Part shown: one piece after another, positions 1 through 5,285 of the stretch
How the letters are laid out: every line of letters starts with the position of its first letter
Position numbering within the stretch: the stretch's first letter is position 1
DNA from: a virus
Direction: 5' to 3' (one strand)
Virus record (IMG/VR): IMGVR_UViG_3300033997_000345
Coordinates: 1 to 20,069 of that record
DNA length: 20,069 nucleotides
Program-made: the position numbers and the translations under genes
Notes under the pieces: model-generated
What the model was told of the DNA's origin: nothing
What the model saw: only the letters and a program-made list of their open reading frames with translations
Databases searched by the model: none

Positions 1-524
1 CCTGTTCCTAATACCTGTTCTACCTGTTCTGTAGGGAAAACTGGTACTGCTTCGGGTGGATTTTGGGACTGCTTCCCGGCAAAACTGGTACTGCTTCCGG
101 AAAAATTGGGACTGCTTCCGCCATCCAAAGCGGTACCAGTTTCGGTACCGCTTAGCAGTTCCAGTTTTGGGACTGCTTGGGGGGGCGAAGAGGTACCAGA
201 TTTGGGACGGCTTTGGGCCCGTGAAGCGGTACCAGTTTTGGTATCGCTTGTCGGCTCGGAAAGTTCGTAGACGGTGACCGATTTGGTCATTCCGGCGCGC
301 TCGCCGGTGTCTCGCAGCGCCCCGCATTCGACCAGGCGGACCAGATTGGCCAGCACGGTCTTGCGGTCCTGCCCGGTGTCGCGCACCAACTGCGTGACCG
401 AGGGGTACGCGGTCCAGGGGCGCTGGTCCTTGTGCGCGTAGTGCGCCATAACCGTCAGGATCTGCTTGGCGGGTGCGTGGCTGATGGGCTGGCTGAGAGC
501 CCATTCGACGGCTTGGTGGCTCAT
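1..524 (-). CDS. Phage replication initiator, O-like helix-turn-helix protein (partial, runs off left edge)
   Basis: The frame is open from the ATG at 524 to the window edge (at least 174 residues), so the C-terminus is missing. The N-terminus (MSHQAVEWALSQPISHAPAK, then LTVMAHYAHKD..TAYPSVTQLVRDTGQDRKTVLANLVRLVECGAL) is the winged-helix layout of phage O-like/DnaT-type initiators: a starter helix, a helix-turn-helix at about residues 45-75 and a wing. From about residue 100 the protein becomes a low-complexity linker with recurring K-x-G-T-A/S units, coded by the DNA repeats at 43-249. In lambda the origin lies inside gene O, and the same arrangement is likely here. The ATG overlaps the TGA of the DUF1364 gene (ATGA), so translation is probably coupled. 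Role inferred: origin binding and helicase recruitment for phage replication. Confidence 0.8.
   Translation of the reverse strand, partial: MSHQAVEWALSQPISHAPAKQILTVMAHYAHKDQRPWTAYPSVTQLVRDTGQDRKTVLANLVRLVECGALRDTGERAGMTKSVTVYELSEPTSDTKTGTASRAQSRPKSGTSSPPQAVPKLELLSGTETGTALDGGSSPNFSGSSTSFAGKQSQNPPEAVPVFPTEQVEQVLGT
43..249. repeat. Iteron-like repeat cluster (candidate phage replication origin)
   Basis: Eight direct copies of a 10-mer close to GGKACYGCTT start at 43, 65, 87, 108, 144, 169, 204 and 240. The first four are 21-22 bp apart, two helical turns. The last four are each preceded, after a 6-bp spacer (AGTTTT-like), by an inverted arm resembling AAGCGGTACC (128-137, 153-162, 188-197, 224-233). 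The unit 128-153 is a perfect 10-6-10 inverted repeat and 224-249 has one mismatch. CCTGTTC also occurs three times at 1, 14 and 23. The cluster lies within the O-like gene, where lambdoid origins keep their iterons. What is seen is the repeats; origin function is inferred. Confidence 0.7.
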
Positions 525-925
525 GCCGCCTCCTGGATCTTGCTGTCGCGCGCGGCGGACCAGCGTGTGTAGGCCCATTCCCAGGTGGCCTTTTTCTCGG
601 CCTTGGTCAGGGTCATGCCCTGGTCAAGGCAGGCGTGACAGCGCGCACAGCCGGGAACGGTGTAGATGTCGGGGGCTTTGATGCCCATGCCCTTGCCGTA
701 GTCGCTCCAGTTCGCGTGGCACGGCACCACGGTGTCGCGCTCGCATGCGCCGCGGCAGACGCCCGGGATCTGGAGGTAGCAAGATTCGCCGCGGCACGCG
801 GCCAGGTACTTCGGTTCGTGGCCGGGGCGCTTCTTCGGCGCGCGGCGCTTGAATGGGGTTCTCGCAAGGGTGGTGGTGCCCTTGAGCGGGGTCTTGCGAG
901 TCAGGGGCGTGGAACGCTTGAGCAT
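521..925 (-). CDS. DUF1364 phage protein (putative nuclease, Nin-region type)
   Basis: The product is 134 aa and starts MLKRSTPLTRKTPLKG with a very basic N-terminal tail of about 45 residues. The C-terminal domain has the family's cysteine/histidine pattern: AACRGESCYLQIPGVC, then PCHANWSDYGKGMGIK, then PGCARCHACLDQG. These Cys/His pairs look like a structural zinc site of an HNH-like fold; this family is often annotated as a nuclease domain, but its function is not firmly known. The start at 925 was chosen because the ATG overlaps the previous stop (TGATG) and because the homologous N-terminus begins there; a longer frame to 1141 only reads through the neighbouring gene. The stop overlaps the ATG of the replication gene. 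Confidence 0.82.
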   Translation of the reverse strand: MLKRSTPLTRKTPLKGTTTLARTPFKRRAPKKRPGHEPKYLAACRGESCYLQIPGVCRGACERDTVVPCHANWSDYGKGMGIKAPDIYTVPGCARCHACLDQGMTLTKAEKKATWEWAYTRWSAARDSKIQEAA

Positions 926-1107
926 CACAGCCCCCCGCCGCGCAGGGCGCGCGCCGACACATGGCACAAGGGGTACAGGGCCAGCCATGCCGCCAGGACG
1001 ACCGCGCAGCGTGCGTAGGTCGGGCGGCCATAGAACTCGTCCAGGTCCATCGGGGAATCGAGCCATGCGCCGATCTGCTGCGCGCGGGGGGTGGTGTCGT
1101 CCCACAT
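925..1107 (-). CDS. Small single-pass membrane protein of the ninB operon
   Basis: This 60-residue product (MWDDTTPRAQQIGAWLDSPM...) has a polar N-terminal half and one hydrophobic stretch, CAVVLAAWLALYPLCHVSA, at about residues 34-52, followed by a short basic tail. It is probably a single-pass inner-membrane protein. I recognise no family. It is supported by exact coupling on both sides: its ATG overlaps the ninB stop (TGATG) and its stop overlaps the DUF1364 start (TGATG). It therefore belongs to the leftward early operon. Confidence 0.6.
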   Translation of the reverse strand: MWDDTTPRAQQIGAWLDSPMDLDEFYGRPTYARCAVVLAAWLALYPLCHVSARALRGGGL

Positions 1108-1562
1108 CAGCGATCCCCTCGCGTACGGAATTCCACACCAAGCTCGGCGCCGGCGGCCTCGACCTGCGTCAGGTACTGCGCCATGCCCTTGACCGTGAGC
1201 ATGGTGGTGCTGCCCACCAGCGCGCGATCACCGCGCGGGGTGATCCGCCACTTCACATAGCCTTCCTTGCACAGCACAGGGTCGTATTCCTCGGGCAAGA
1301 AGTCGCGCTTGAACTGCTCGTGCCATACGTCGGCTGTAAAGCGCTGACCTTGCACCCAGGCTTGCTCGGCGATATCGCGCAGAGGGCCCGCCCACATAAG
1401 ATCGTTCTGGCTCTTCTTGCGGGGCTTGACCGGCTCGCGGATCACGACCTCAAGCGGGTCCTCTTCGTCCAGCGGCAGGTTGCCCAGTTGGGCCTGCACA
1501 GCGGCCAGTTGGCTGGCGCCATACAGCAGGAACGTGCGGGGGTTGTGGAGGCGCTGGCGCAT
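1107..1562 (-). CDS. ninB: Recombination protein NinB
   Basis: The 151-aa product matches the NinB (lambda Orf) family in length and layout: an N-terminal arm, the central LMWAGPLRDIAEQAWVQGQR helix that replaces the family's usual NAKLWAML-type segment, a WHEQFKRDFLPEE region, and the C-terminal STTMLTVKGMAQYLTQVEAAGAELGVEFR, which is the family's most recognisable part. Lambda Orf is a recombination mediator that binds ssDNA and works with the Red pathway. That fits a phage that also encodes RecT and a 5'-3' exonuclease (6486-8242). The gene is coupled to its neighbours by one-base TGATG overlaps. Confidence is high for the family and moderate for the exact role. Confidence 0.88.
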   Translation of the reverse strand: MRQRLHNPRTFLLYGASQLAAVQAQLGNLPLDEEDPLEVVIREPVKPRKKSQNDLMWAGPLRDIAEQAWVQGQRFTADVWHEQFKRDFLPEEYDPVLCKEGYVKWRITPRGDRALVGSTTMLTVKGMAQYLTQVEAAGAELGVEFRTRGDR

Positions 1563-1741
1563 CAGTGTCTCGTCGAAAATGCGGTGTGCCGGCCAATCAC
1601 AAGAAAGGCCTCACGCAGTTGGGGGTTCAGGTCTTCGCGCAGCATCATTTCTTCGTAGGCCTTGACGCGGTCCCAGTTGTGCCGGCGCAACTCTTCTTCA
1701 AAGGCGCGCTTGGCAATCGCAAGGGCTTGCTCATATGTCAT
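1562..1741 (-). CDS. Small conserved phage protein, 59 aa
   Basis: The product begins MTYEQALAIAKRAFEEELRR and is predicted to be mostly helical and charged. No motif or family function can be named. The start at 1741 is chosen because ATG and the upstream stop form ATGA; a longer frame to 2023 overlaps the upstream regulator gene in a different frame and has no support. The stop overlaps the ninB start (TGATG). It sits between the cII-like regulator and ninB. Confidence 0.65.
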   Translation of the reverse strand: MTYEQALAIAKRAFEEELRRHNWDRVKAYEEMMLREDLNPQLREAFLVIGRHTAFSTRH

Positions 1742-2112
1742 GTGGCCCTCTGGGCGATGACTTCTTCCATAATCGTCAGCCGGCCCAAATGGTTGAGGTA
1801 CTGGCGAATGGCGTGGTTGCCCACGGCCTCTTCGAAGGCATCGATGCGGTCGGCGGGAAGATTCAGCCGGGGCCGGTTCTTCTCGTCGAAGGGTTCGGGG
1901 TGCAGGTAGCTGCTGACGTGAGGCGCGTACAGGTCGCACTCTTCGGCCAGGCTGCGCTGCGTCATGTTCGGGCGGGTCCGATGGTCCCAGGCGAGGCGCA
2001 CGGCCTCGCGGAAAGTCCTGCACGCGGCAACCGTCGACGGCGGCAGGAACCTCTTTCCGGCGGGCGCCGTCGGGGTACTGGCGCCATAAACAACTGCGGG
2101 ATGGGTGTGCAT
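1738..2112 (-). CDS. Phage HTH regulator in the cII position
   Basis: The product is 124 aa. After a loose N-terminal part of about 30 residues it has FREAVRLAWDHRT, then a helix-turn-helix (about residues 50-70, MTQRSLAEECDLYAPHVSSY), then a segment rich in P/R/D and a C-terminal helical part (FEEAVGNHAIRQYLNHLGR). Proteins of this pattern lie between cro and the replication genes of beta-proteobacterial prophages, the place held by cII in lambda. A role as activator or second regulator of lysogeny is inferred from position. The N-terminus is uncertain: the spacing to a Shine-Dalgarno-like GAAGAG is short. A dyad at 2134-2158 lies just upstream and could be its operator. Confidence 0.65.
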   Translation of the reverse strand: MHTHPAVVYGASTPTAPAGKRFLPPSTVAACRTFREAVRLAWDHRTRPNMTQRSLAEECDLYAPHVSSYLHPEPFDEKNRPRLNLPADRIDAFEEAVGNHAIRQYLNHLGRLTIMEEVIAQRAT

Positions 2113-2133
2113 TTCTCTTCGCTTAGTAGGAAA

Positions 2134-2158
2134 AATTCATCGAGTTACAAGATGAATT
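2134..2158. promoter_or_regulatory. Inverted repeat upstream of the cII-like gene (candidate operator)
   Basis: AATTCATC (2134-2141) and GATGAATT (2151-2158) form a perfect 8-bp inverted repeat around a 9-bp spacer. It lies in the AT-rich gap between the divergent starts at 2112 (minus) and 2213 (plus), 22 bp from the former. A weak minus-strand promoter (TTGTAA, then TACTAA 16 bp on) overlaps it. Binding by the cII-like protein itself is one possibility; none is shown. Confidence 0.4.
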
Positions 2159-2212
2159 ACAGAGTGGCGTCGGGCCAAAATTCTTCGCATCAACAACACG
2201 ACGCGACCCGAC

Positions 2213-2377
2213 ATGACCGAAACCGAAAAGCTTCTGCAGCACGCCCAAGACATCGCCCGCCGCACCTTCGTGGACCCGAGCGAAAAGGCCGTGCTGGATA
2301 TCTTTGACGAGCTGCGCGCCGAGCGTGACCGCACGGCGTGGGCGACGGACGGACGCGAAAGCGCGTCGGTGCATTGA
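2213..2377 (+). CDS. Small hypothetical phage protein, 54 aa
   Basis: The frame starts MTETEKLLQHAQDIARRTFV and ends ..RESASVH. It is short, charged and helical, and reads like a family of small accessory proteins of beta-proteobacterial prophages, though I cannot name a function. It runs against the leftward early operon and divergently from the cII-like gene. No good ribosome binding site precedes the ATG (..GACCCGAC-ATG), which lowers confidence. It would share a transcript with the zinc-ribbon gene 85 bp downstream. Confidence 0.45.
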   Translation: MTETEKLLQHAQDIARRTFVDPSEKAVLDIFDELRAERDRTAWATDGRESASVH

Positions 2378-2462
2378 GCCGTGGCCATCGAAATGGGCGG
2401 CCTTCCCCAATCGGATACGATCGAATTTCCACATATCAACCGTTTCCGAAAGGGGATTGGCC

Positions 2463-2669
2463 ATGAGCGACACGATTACCCTGTCCTGCGCGAAGTGCGG
2501 CAGCACAGAATTCAGATATCCGGACGGTATCCAGGCAAACCTGAAGGCGGACGACACGATCACCTGCAACGGGTGTGGCGCAGAGGGCAAATACGGAGCC
2601 ATCATGGAAAGCGCGAAGAAGCAGGCCTTGGATCAAATCAAGGCCAGCCTCGGGAAACTGTTCAAGTAG
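2463..2669 (+). CDS. Small zinc-ribbon phage protein, 68 aa
   Basis: The product MSDTITLSCAKCGSTEF... has two knuckles, C-A-K-C-G at residues 9-13 and C-N-G-C-G at about 36-40, the spacing of a four-cysteine zinc ribbon. A lysine-rich helical tail follows (KKQALDQIKASLGKLFK). A good Shine-Dalgarno (AAGGGG) lies 7 nt before the ATG at 2463. The gene is convergent with cro and reads against the early operon. An opposing minus-strand frame (2436-2750) is coupled to the cro stop, but it has no recognisable domain and the CxxC pattern of this frame is the better case. Nucleic-acid or protein binding is inferred only. Confidence 0.65.
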   Translation: MSDTITLSCAKCGSTEFRYPDGIQANLKADDTITCNGCGAEGKYGAIMESAKKQALDQIKASLGKLFK

Positions 2670-2695
2670 TCGCCCGGTCATTCGGTCGAGGGCAA

Positions 2696-2716
2696 CCGAC
2701 GCTGATGCAGTGTCGG
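2696..2716. other. Hairpin between convergent zinc-ribbon and cro genes
   Basis: CCGACGCTG (2696-2704) and CAGTGTCGG (2708-2716) form a 9-bp stem with one mismatch (a G-U pair in one transcript) and a 3-nt loop. No run of T follows on either strand, so it is not a standard intrinsic terminator. It lies in the 74-bp gap where transcripts from both sides would meet. Confidence 0.3.
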
Positions 2717-2743
2717 CAAGTAGCGTCAAAGCCTGATCTGACA

Positions 2744-2992
2744 TCACGCGGCCTCCTGCTGCGGCGCGGGGGTGGCGAGCTCGGGCCAAATGCGCTGCCA
2801 GTCATCGGGGCGCAGGTCGCGGCGAGATACGGCGCCATTCGTCGCGCGCTCAATATCAACGCATCGGCACACAGGCACAGGCCGAATTCCCATACGCCAT
2901 TGATAGAGGAGTGCCGGGGACACTCCGACACTTCGCGCGAGTTCTGCGGCCCTCGGCGCGCCGTCCCGGTCAAGGTAGTTCGTCAGGTTCAT
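2744..2992 (-). CDS. YdaS-like Cro repressor
   Basis: The 82-aa product MNLTNYLDRDGAPRAAELAR, then SVGVSPALLYQWRMGIRPVP, has a Cro-type helix-turn-helix (about residues 12-35) and the C-terminal VSRRDLRPDDWQRIWPEL typical of the YdaS/Cro family, where the end segment RRDLRP-DW follows a statement of the host-cell operator domain. It starts at 2992, not at the earlier in-frame ATG at 3034, because 3034 lies within the promoter and operators. It is the first gene of the leftward early operon and is divergent from the repressor gene. By analogy it should bind the palindromes at 3002-3042 and repress the repressor gene. Confidence 0.8.
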   Translation of the reverse strand: MNLTNYLDRDGAPRAAELARSVGVSPALLYQWRMGIRPVPVCRCVDIERATNGAVSRRDLRPDDWQRIWPELATPAPQQEAA

Positions 2993-3001
2993 ACCGCCGA
3001 C

Positions 3002-3017
3002 GATAGCATTAGCTATC
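3002..3017. promoter_or_regulatory. Operator palindrome GATAGC-ATTA-GCTATC
   Basis: This is a perfect 6-4-6 palindrome just upstream of the cro start. It overlaps the likely -10 region of the leftward promoter. It has the same half-site and spacing as 4090-4105 and 4116-4131, so it is probably a Cro/repressor site. Confidence 0.72.
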
Positions 3018-3041
3018 CGAAACGGCAATAGCAAATGTCAA
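3008..3041 (-). promoter_or_regulatory. Leftward early promoter (cro promoter)
   Basis: On the minus strand a perfect -35 TTGACA covers 3041-3036. The -10 is less clear: GATAGC at 3017-3012 gives an 18-bp spacer, and TAGCTA just beyond it is an alternative. The promoter is embedded in the operators at 3002-3017 and 3027-3042, the expected design for a repressor-controlled early promoter. Confidence 0.6.
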
Positions 3042-3042
3042 T
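3027..3042. promoter_or_regulatory. Degenerate operator half-site AATAGC-N4-GTCAAT
   Basis: The left half AATAGC is identical to that of the site at 4090; the right half is degraded because it doubles as the -35 TTGACA of the leftward promoter. It lies 25 bp from the operator at 3002, close to the 26-bp spacing at the rightward promoter. A further weak half-site (GCTAT, 3077-3081) overlaps the repressor start codon. Confidence 0.5.
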
Positions 3043-3079
3043 TTCTCAGTCCGCGCTCGCTACCCACAATTGCTTTGCT

Positions 3080-3454
3080 ATGGAAGAACGAAATATTCGC
3101 GTCGATAATCTCAAACGCCTCGTCGCTGCCGCAGGCGGGACCGCTTCATTTGTCCGCTTGCACCCCGGTGTCGATCCAACATATGTGTCTCAGCTCATCA
3201 ACGGGCACAGGTCGTTCGGTGAGCGTTCCGCCAGGAACATGGAGATAAAGATTGGCTTGGATCGTGGCAGCCTCGATATATCGCCGGACGCAAGCAGTGG
3301 CGGCGAATGGCCCTTCAAAACTATTGCGGCGGCGCGGTTCGACCGGCTCCCCGACCATTTGAAGGGAGTCATAGAGGGTCGCGCCCTTACAATTATCGAA
3401 GAGTGGGAAGCAGAGCAATCGAAAAGCGACCAACACTTCAAAAGAAGTGCGTAG
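3080..3454 (+). CDS. Short phage repressor (cI-like, HTH only)
   Basis: The product is 124 aa from the ATG at 3080 (MEERNIRVDNLKRLVAAAGG). The XRE-type helix-turn-helix covers about residues 10-65, with the recognition region PTYVSQLINGHRSFGERSAR and the closing MEIKIGLDRGSLD common to this repressor group. The remaining part (about 60 residues) is helical and has no S24/LexA-like Ser-Lys protease domain. An earlier in-frame ATG at 3035 would add 15 residues but lies in the operator, and neither start has a Shine-Dalgarno, so leaderless translation (as for lambda cI from PRM) is possible. It is divergent from cro. The base composition from here to about 3,600 is more AT-rich than the flanks. 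Confidence 0.75.
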   Translation: MEERNIRVDNLKRLVAAAGGTASFVRLHPGVDPTYVSQLINGHRSFGERSARNMEIKIGLDRGSLDISPDASSGGEWPFKTIAAARFDRLPDHLKGVIEGRALTIIEEWEAEQSKSDQHFKRSA

Positions 3455-3589
3455 CCCACCACCACTGCGCCTCATCGTCTTTAATTGCAGTAAAAATTTA
3501 GGCGGCACGTAACCAACTATGAAGCTTGAGACTTTCTGCTTCTTATAGGCAATGATCGGTACACAGCCGCTATACCAACCGGAGATTTG

Positions 3590-4027
3590 ATGAAAGCCAT
3601 AGCAACCGCCGCACTGTTCTCAATCGTATCGCTCACAGCCTGCGCGCCAAAGCAGCTAAACCCAGCGGACTATGCTGCGTTCGACTATCCCCCTGATCCG
3701 GTCTGCACGAACGATCGGCAATGCGCCGCTATGTGGGTTGAGGCAATCACCCAGATACCCAAACTCTCAGGCATGAAGATTCGCATGCAGACCGACAGCT
3801 ACATCGAGACTTTCGACGGCACTCGCCAAGGACGCATGTTAGGTCGCGTGGTTAAAACGCCATCCCCAGACGGGGGTTACACCATCACGTCTACTCTCGA
3901 TTGCGGCCCCATCGACTGCAAGGTCCTTGATCTGCGCGGGCAAGCACTCTTCAATCAGTACGTAACAGCGGCCGGCGCACCGTTTGCCGACAAGGCCCCC
4001 GCCGAAAAGGCAGAACCTAAACGCTGA
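3590..4027 (+). CDS. Lipoprotein between repressor and rightward promoter (lysogenic conversion or exclusion candidate)
   Basis: The 145-aa product starts MKAIATAALFSIVSLTAC: a short signal peptide with lipobox L15-T16-A17-C18. Residue +2 is Ala, so the outer membrane is the default destination. The mature part has two cysteine pairs (PVCTNDRQCAAMW and LDCGPIDC) that may form disulfides, and the segment MKIRMQTDSYIETFDG recalls a family of small bacterial lipoproteins of unknown function. The ATG at 3590 (GGAG 5 nt upstream) is preferred over a TTG at 3587. It follows the repressor on the same strand and ends at a terminator, the place where lysogenically expressed genes such as lambda rex lie. 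Superinfection exclusion is an inference from position and localisation only. Confidence 0.75.
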   Translation: MKAIATAALFSIVSLTACAPKQLNPADYAAFDYPPDPVCTNDRQCAAMWVEAITQIPKLSGMKIRMQTDSYIETFDGTRQGRMLGRVVKTPSPDGGYTITSTLDCGPIDCKVLDLRGQALFNQYVTAAGAPFADKAPAEKAEPKR

Positions 4028-4047
4028 CGGCCCTTCTGCCTCCGATC

Positions 4048-4072
4048 AAGCCCGCCCAGAGCGGGCTTTTTT
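4048..4072 (+). terminator. Intrinsic terminator of repressor-lipoprotein transcript
   Basis: AAGCCCGC (4048-4055), loop CCAGA, GCGGGCTT (4061-4068) and a T run to 4072. It separates lysogenic transcription from the rightward early promoter that follows 30 bp later. Confidence 0.9.
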
Positions 4073-4089
4073 GTCGCCGTTACAAAATA

Positions 4090-4105
4090 AATAGCAACCG
4101 CTATT
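4090..4105. promoter_or_regulatory. Operator palindrome AATAGC-AACC-GCTATT
   Basis: This is a perfect 6-4-6 palindrome whose right arm runs into the -35 of the rightward promoter. It shares half-site and spacer length with 3002-3017. Confidence 0.75.
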
Positions 4106-4131
4106 GACCAGACCAGATAGCACTTGCTAAT
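4104..4131 (+). promoter_or_regulatory. Rightward early promoter (PL analogue) for the recombination operon
   Basis: -35 TTGACC (4104-4109), 16-bp spacer, -10 GCTAAT (4126-4131). Both hexamers overlap operator palindromes, so repressor binding would occlude RNA polymerase. The first gene starts at 4178. Confidence 0.68.
4116..4131. promoter_or_regulatory. Operator palindrome GATAGC-ACTT-GCTAAT
   Basis: A 6-4-6 palindrome with one imperfect end (GCTAAT against GCTATC) that overlaps the -10. It lies 26 bp from the operator at 4090, on nearly the same helical face separation as the pair near cro. Confidence 0.68.
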
Positions 4132-4177
4132 CTTTCTCCCACGCACTCACAACCCGTGAGCAACCTGGGAGAAGGAA

Positions 4178-4600
4178 ATGTTCGCAGTCATCGAAACCAA
4201 CGGCGCCAACCACATCGCCATTCACATCCCCCACGAAGGGGCCGACAAGTCGCTGCCGGCGCTTGCCGCGATGCTGGAGCACAACGCCACGTTCATCAAC
4301 AAGGGCTGGCGCGAGATCGGTGTGGTCACGCCCAAGATGAGCATCATCCTTGGCGACAAATTCGAAACCGAGTCGGACGACGCTGGCGAACTTCTGATCG
4401 CAGCCAGCGGCGCCGTGGTGAGCGATGACTTTGCGATCGCGACGCCCGAGGCCTTCGTGAGCAACAAGAAGGCGCTCGCGGAGAAGCAAAAGGAAATCGA
4501 CCGCCTGCGCTCCGAGCTTCAAAGCGTCAAGTACCAGTTGGACGCCGCCAACGCGCAGATCAGCGCGCGCGAGTCGGCCGAATCCGACGAACCTCTCTGA
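4178..4600 (+). CDS. Conserved phage hypothetical, first gene of rightward operon
   Basis: The 140-aa product starts MFAVIETNGANHIAIHIPHE. The N-terminal 95 residues look like a small alpha/beta domain; from about residue 97 to 135 there is a heptad-rich coiled coil (KKALAEKQKEIDRLRSELQS, then VKYQLDAANAQISARE), which suggests oligomerisation. It has no family I can name. A strong Shine-Dalgarno (GGGAGAAGGA) precedes the ATG. Its position right after the early promoter is where lambda keeps N and host-takeover genes, but there is no arginine-rich antiterminator motif here. Confidence 0.75.
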   Translation: MFAVIETNGANHIAIHIPHEGADKSLPALAAMLEHNATFINKGWREIGVVTPKMSIILGDKFETESDDAGELLIAASGAVVSDDFAIATPEAFVSNKKALAEKQKEIDRLRSELQSVKYQLDAANAQISARESAESDEPL

Positions 4601-4618
4601 AGACGCCTTCCCCACCCC

Positions 4619-4641
4619 GCCCCGGGTGCCGGGGCAAGGAG
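4619..4641 (+). promoter_or_regulatory. Hairpin abutting a ribosome binding site
   Basis: GCCCCGG (4619-4625), loop GTG, CCGGGGC (4629-4635) form a 7-bp GC stem directly followed by the Shine-Dalgarno AAGGAG (4636-4641) of the gene at 4649. The structure may set the translation level of that gene or protect the mRNA end. Confidence 0.45.
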
Positions 4642-4648
4642 ACCCACC

Positions 4649-4915
4649 ATGCAACGCAAAGCCTTCCAGATCGTGATGCGCAAGACGCAGACGATCACCA
4701 GCGAGCAGACGATCACCGTGCACGCCGAGACCGAAGCGGACGCGCGCGTCCTGGCCCGGTATGAAGAACTGCCGTCGTACCTGTGGCAGGACGAAACGGG
4801 CACCACCGCCGTGGAAATCGCGCAGATCAAGGTTGCTGACGACCCGCTCACGCACTACGGCAACCTGGCGCAGACGGCTGCGCAGAACGTGGCAGCTGGC
4901 GACGCTCGGAACTGA
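4649..4915 (+). CDS. Small conserved phage hypothetical, 88 aa
   Basis: The product MQRKAFQIVMRKTQTITSEQ, then TITVHAETEADARVLARYEE, alternates beta strands and a helix. The strand-ADTEADAR-helix pattern is common in small phage proteins that carry a ferredoxin-like half-fold. No function can be assigned. AAGGAG lies 7 nt upstream of the ATG. It has high GC at third positions like its neighbours. Confidence 0.7.
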   Translation: MQRKAFQIVMRKTQTITSEQTITVHAETEADARVLARYEELPSYLWQDETGTTAVEIAQIKVADDPLTHYGNLAQTAAQNVAAGDARN

Positions 4916-4919
4916 TGCC

Positions 4920-5285
4920 ATGAACGCACGCCCCGGATTCCGTATCTCCCCCGCGCAGGAATTGCGCATGGACCTGGCCGACGACGTGCGCGCGGCGTTG
5001 CGCGCCTGCATGCACGAGGTCATCACTTACGCGGTGGCCGAGCCCAACCGCACGACGGTGGCGCACGCGATCTACGAGGACAGCATTGGCGACAAGTCGC
5101 TGACGGAAGCCTTTGAGAGCGTGGCCAAGGCTTACGCCATGGGTGACACGTTCGGCCGGATTGGCGAACTGTTCACCCGGTTCATGGACGGCGCGTGCGC
5201 GCATTACGTGGAGACGGTGGCGGACGCGATCGAAGACCCCGAGCGCCAGCTTGACGTGCGGTTTGAACTGGCGCCGCGCAAATGA
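4920..5285 (+). CDS. Conserved phage hypothetical, 121 aa
   Basis: The product begins MNARPGFRISPAQELRMDLA and is almost entirely helical and acidic (ALRACMHEVITYAVAE, VETVADAIEDPERQLD). It has no signal peptide, membrane segment or metal motif. I do not recognise a family with a known role. The ATG lies 4 nt after the preceding stop and the stop overlaps the start of the next small gene, so it is part of the operon. Confidence 0.68.
   Translation: MNARPGFRISPAQELRMDLADDVRAALRACMHEVITYAVAEPNRTTVAHAIYEDSIGDKSLTEAFESVAKAYAMGDTFGRIGELFTRFMDGACAHYVETVADAIEDPERQLDVRFELAPRK

Noticed and set aside
43-249. Regularly spaced repeats as a possible CRISPR array
   Set aside because: Repeats are only 10 bp, spacers are short and variable, and the region codes for the initiator linker. 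It fits iterons, not CRISPR.
56-277. 73-codon plus-strand frame with repeated KRYQF/W units
   Set aside because: The repeats come from the DNA iterons; the minus-strand O-like frame extends beyond them, has an HTH domain and an operon context.
849-1658. Plus-strand frame of 269 codons opposite ninB
   Set aside because: NinB and DUF1364 on the minus strand explain the DNA; this frame lacks a start context and domain.
3587-3589. TTG as start of the lipoprotein
   Set aside because: It leaves only 2 nt after GGAG; the ATG at 3590 has a usable spacing.
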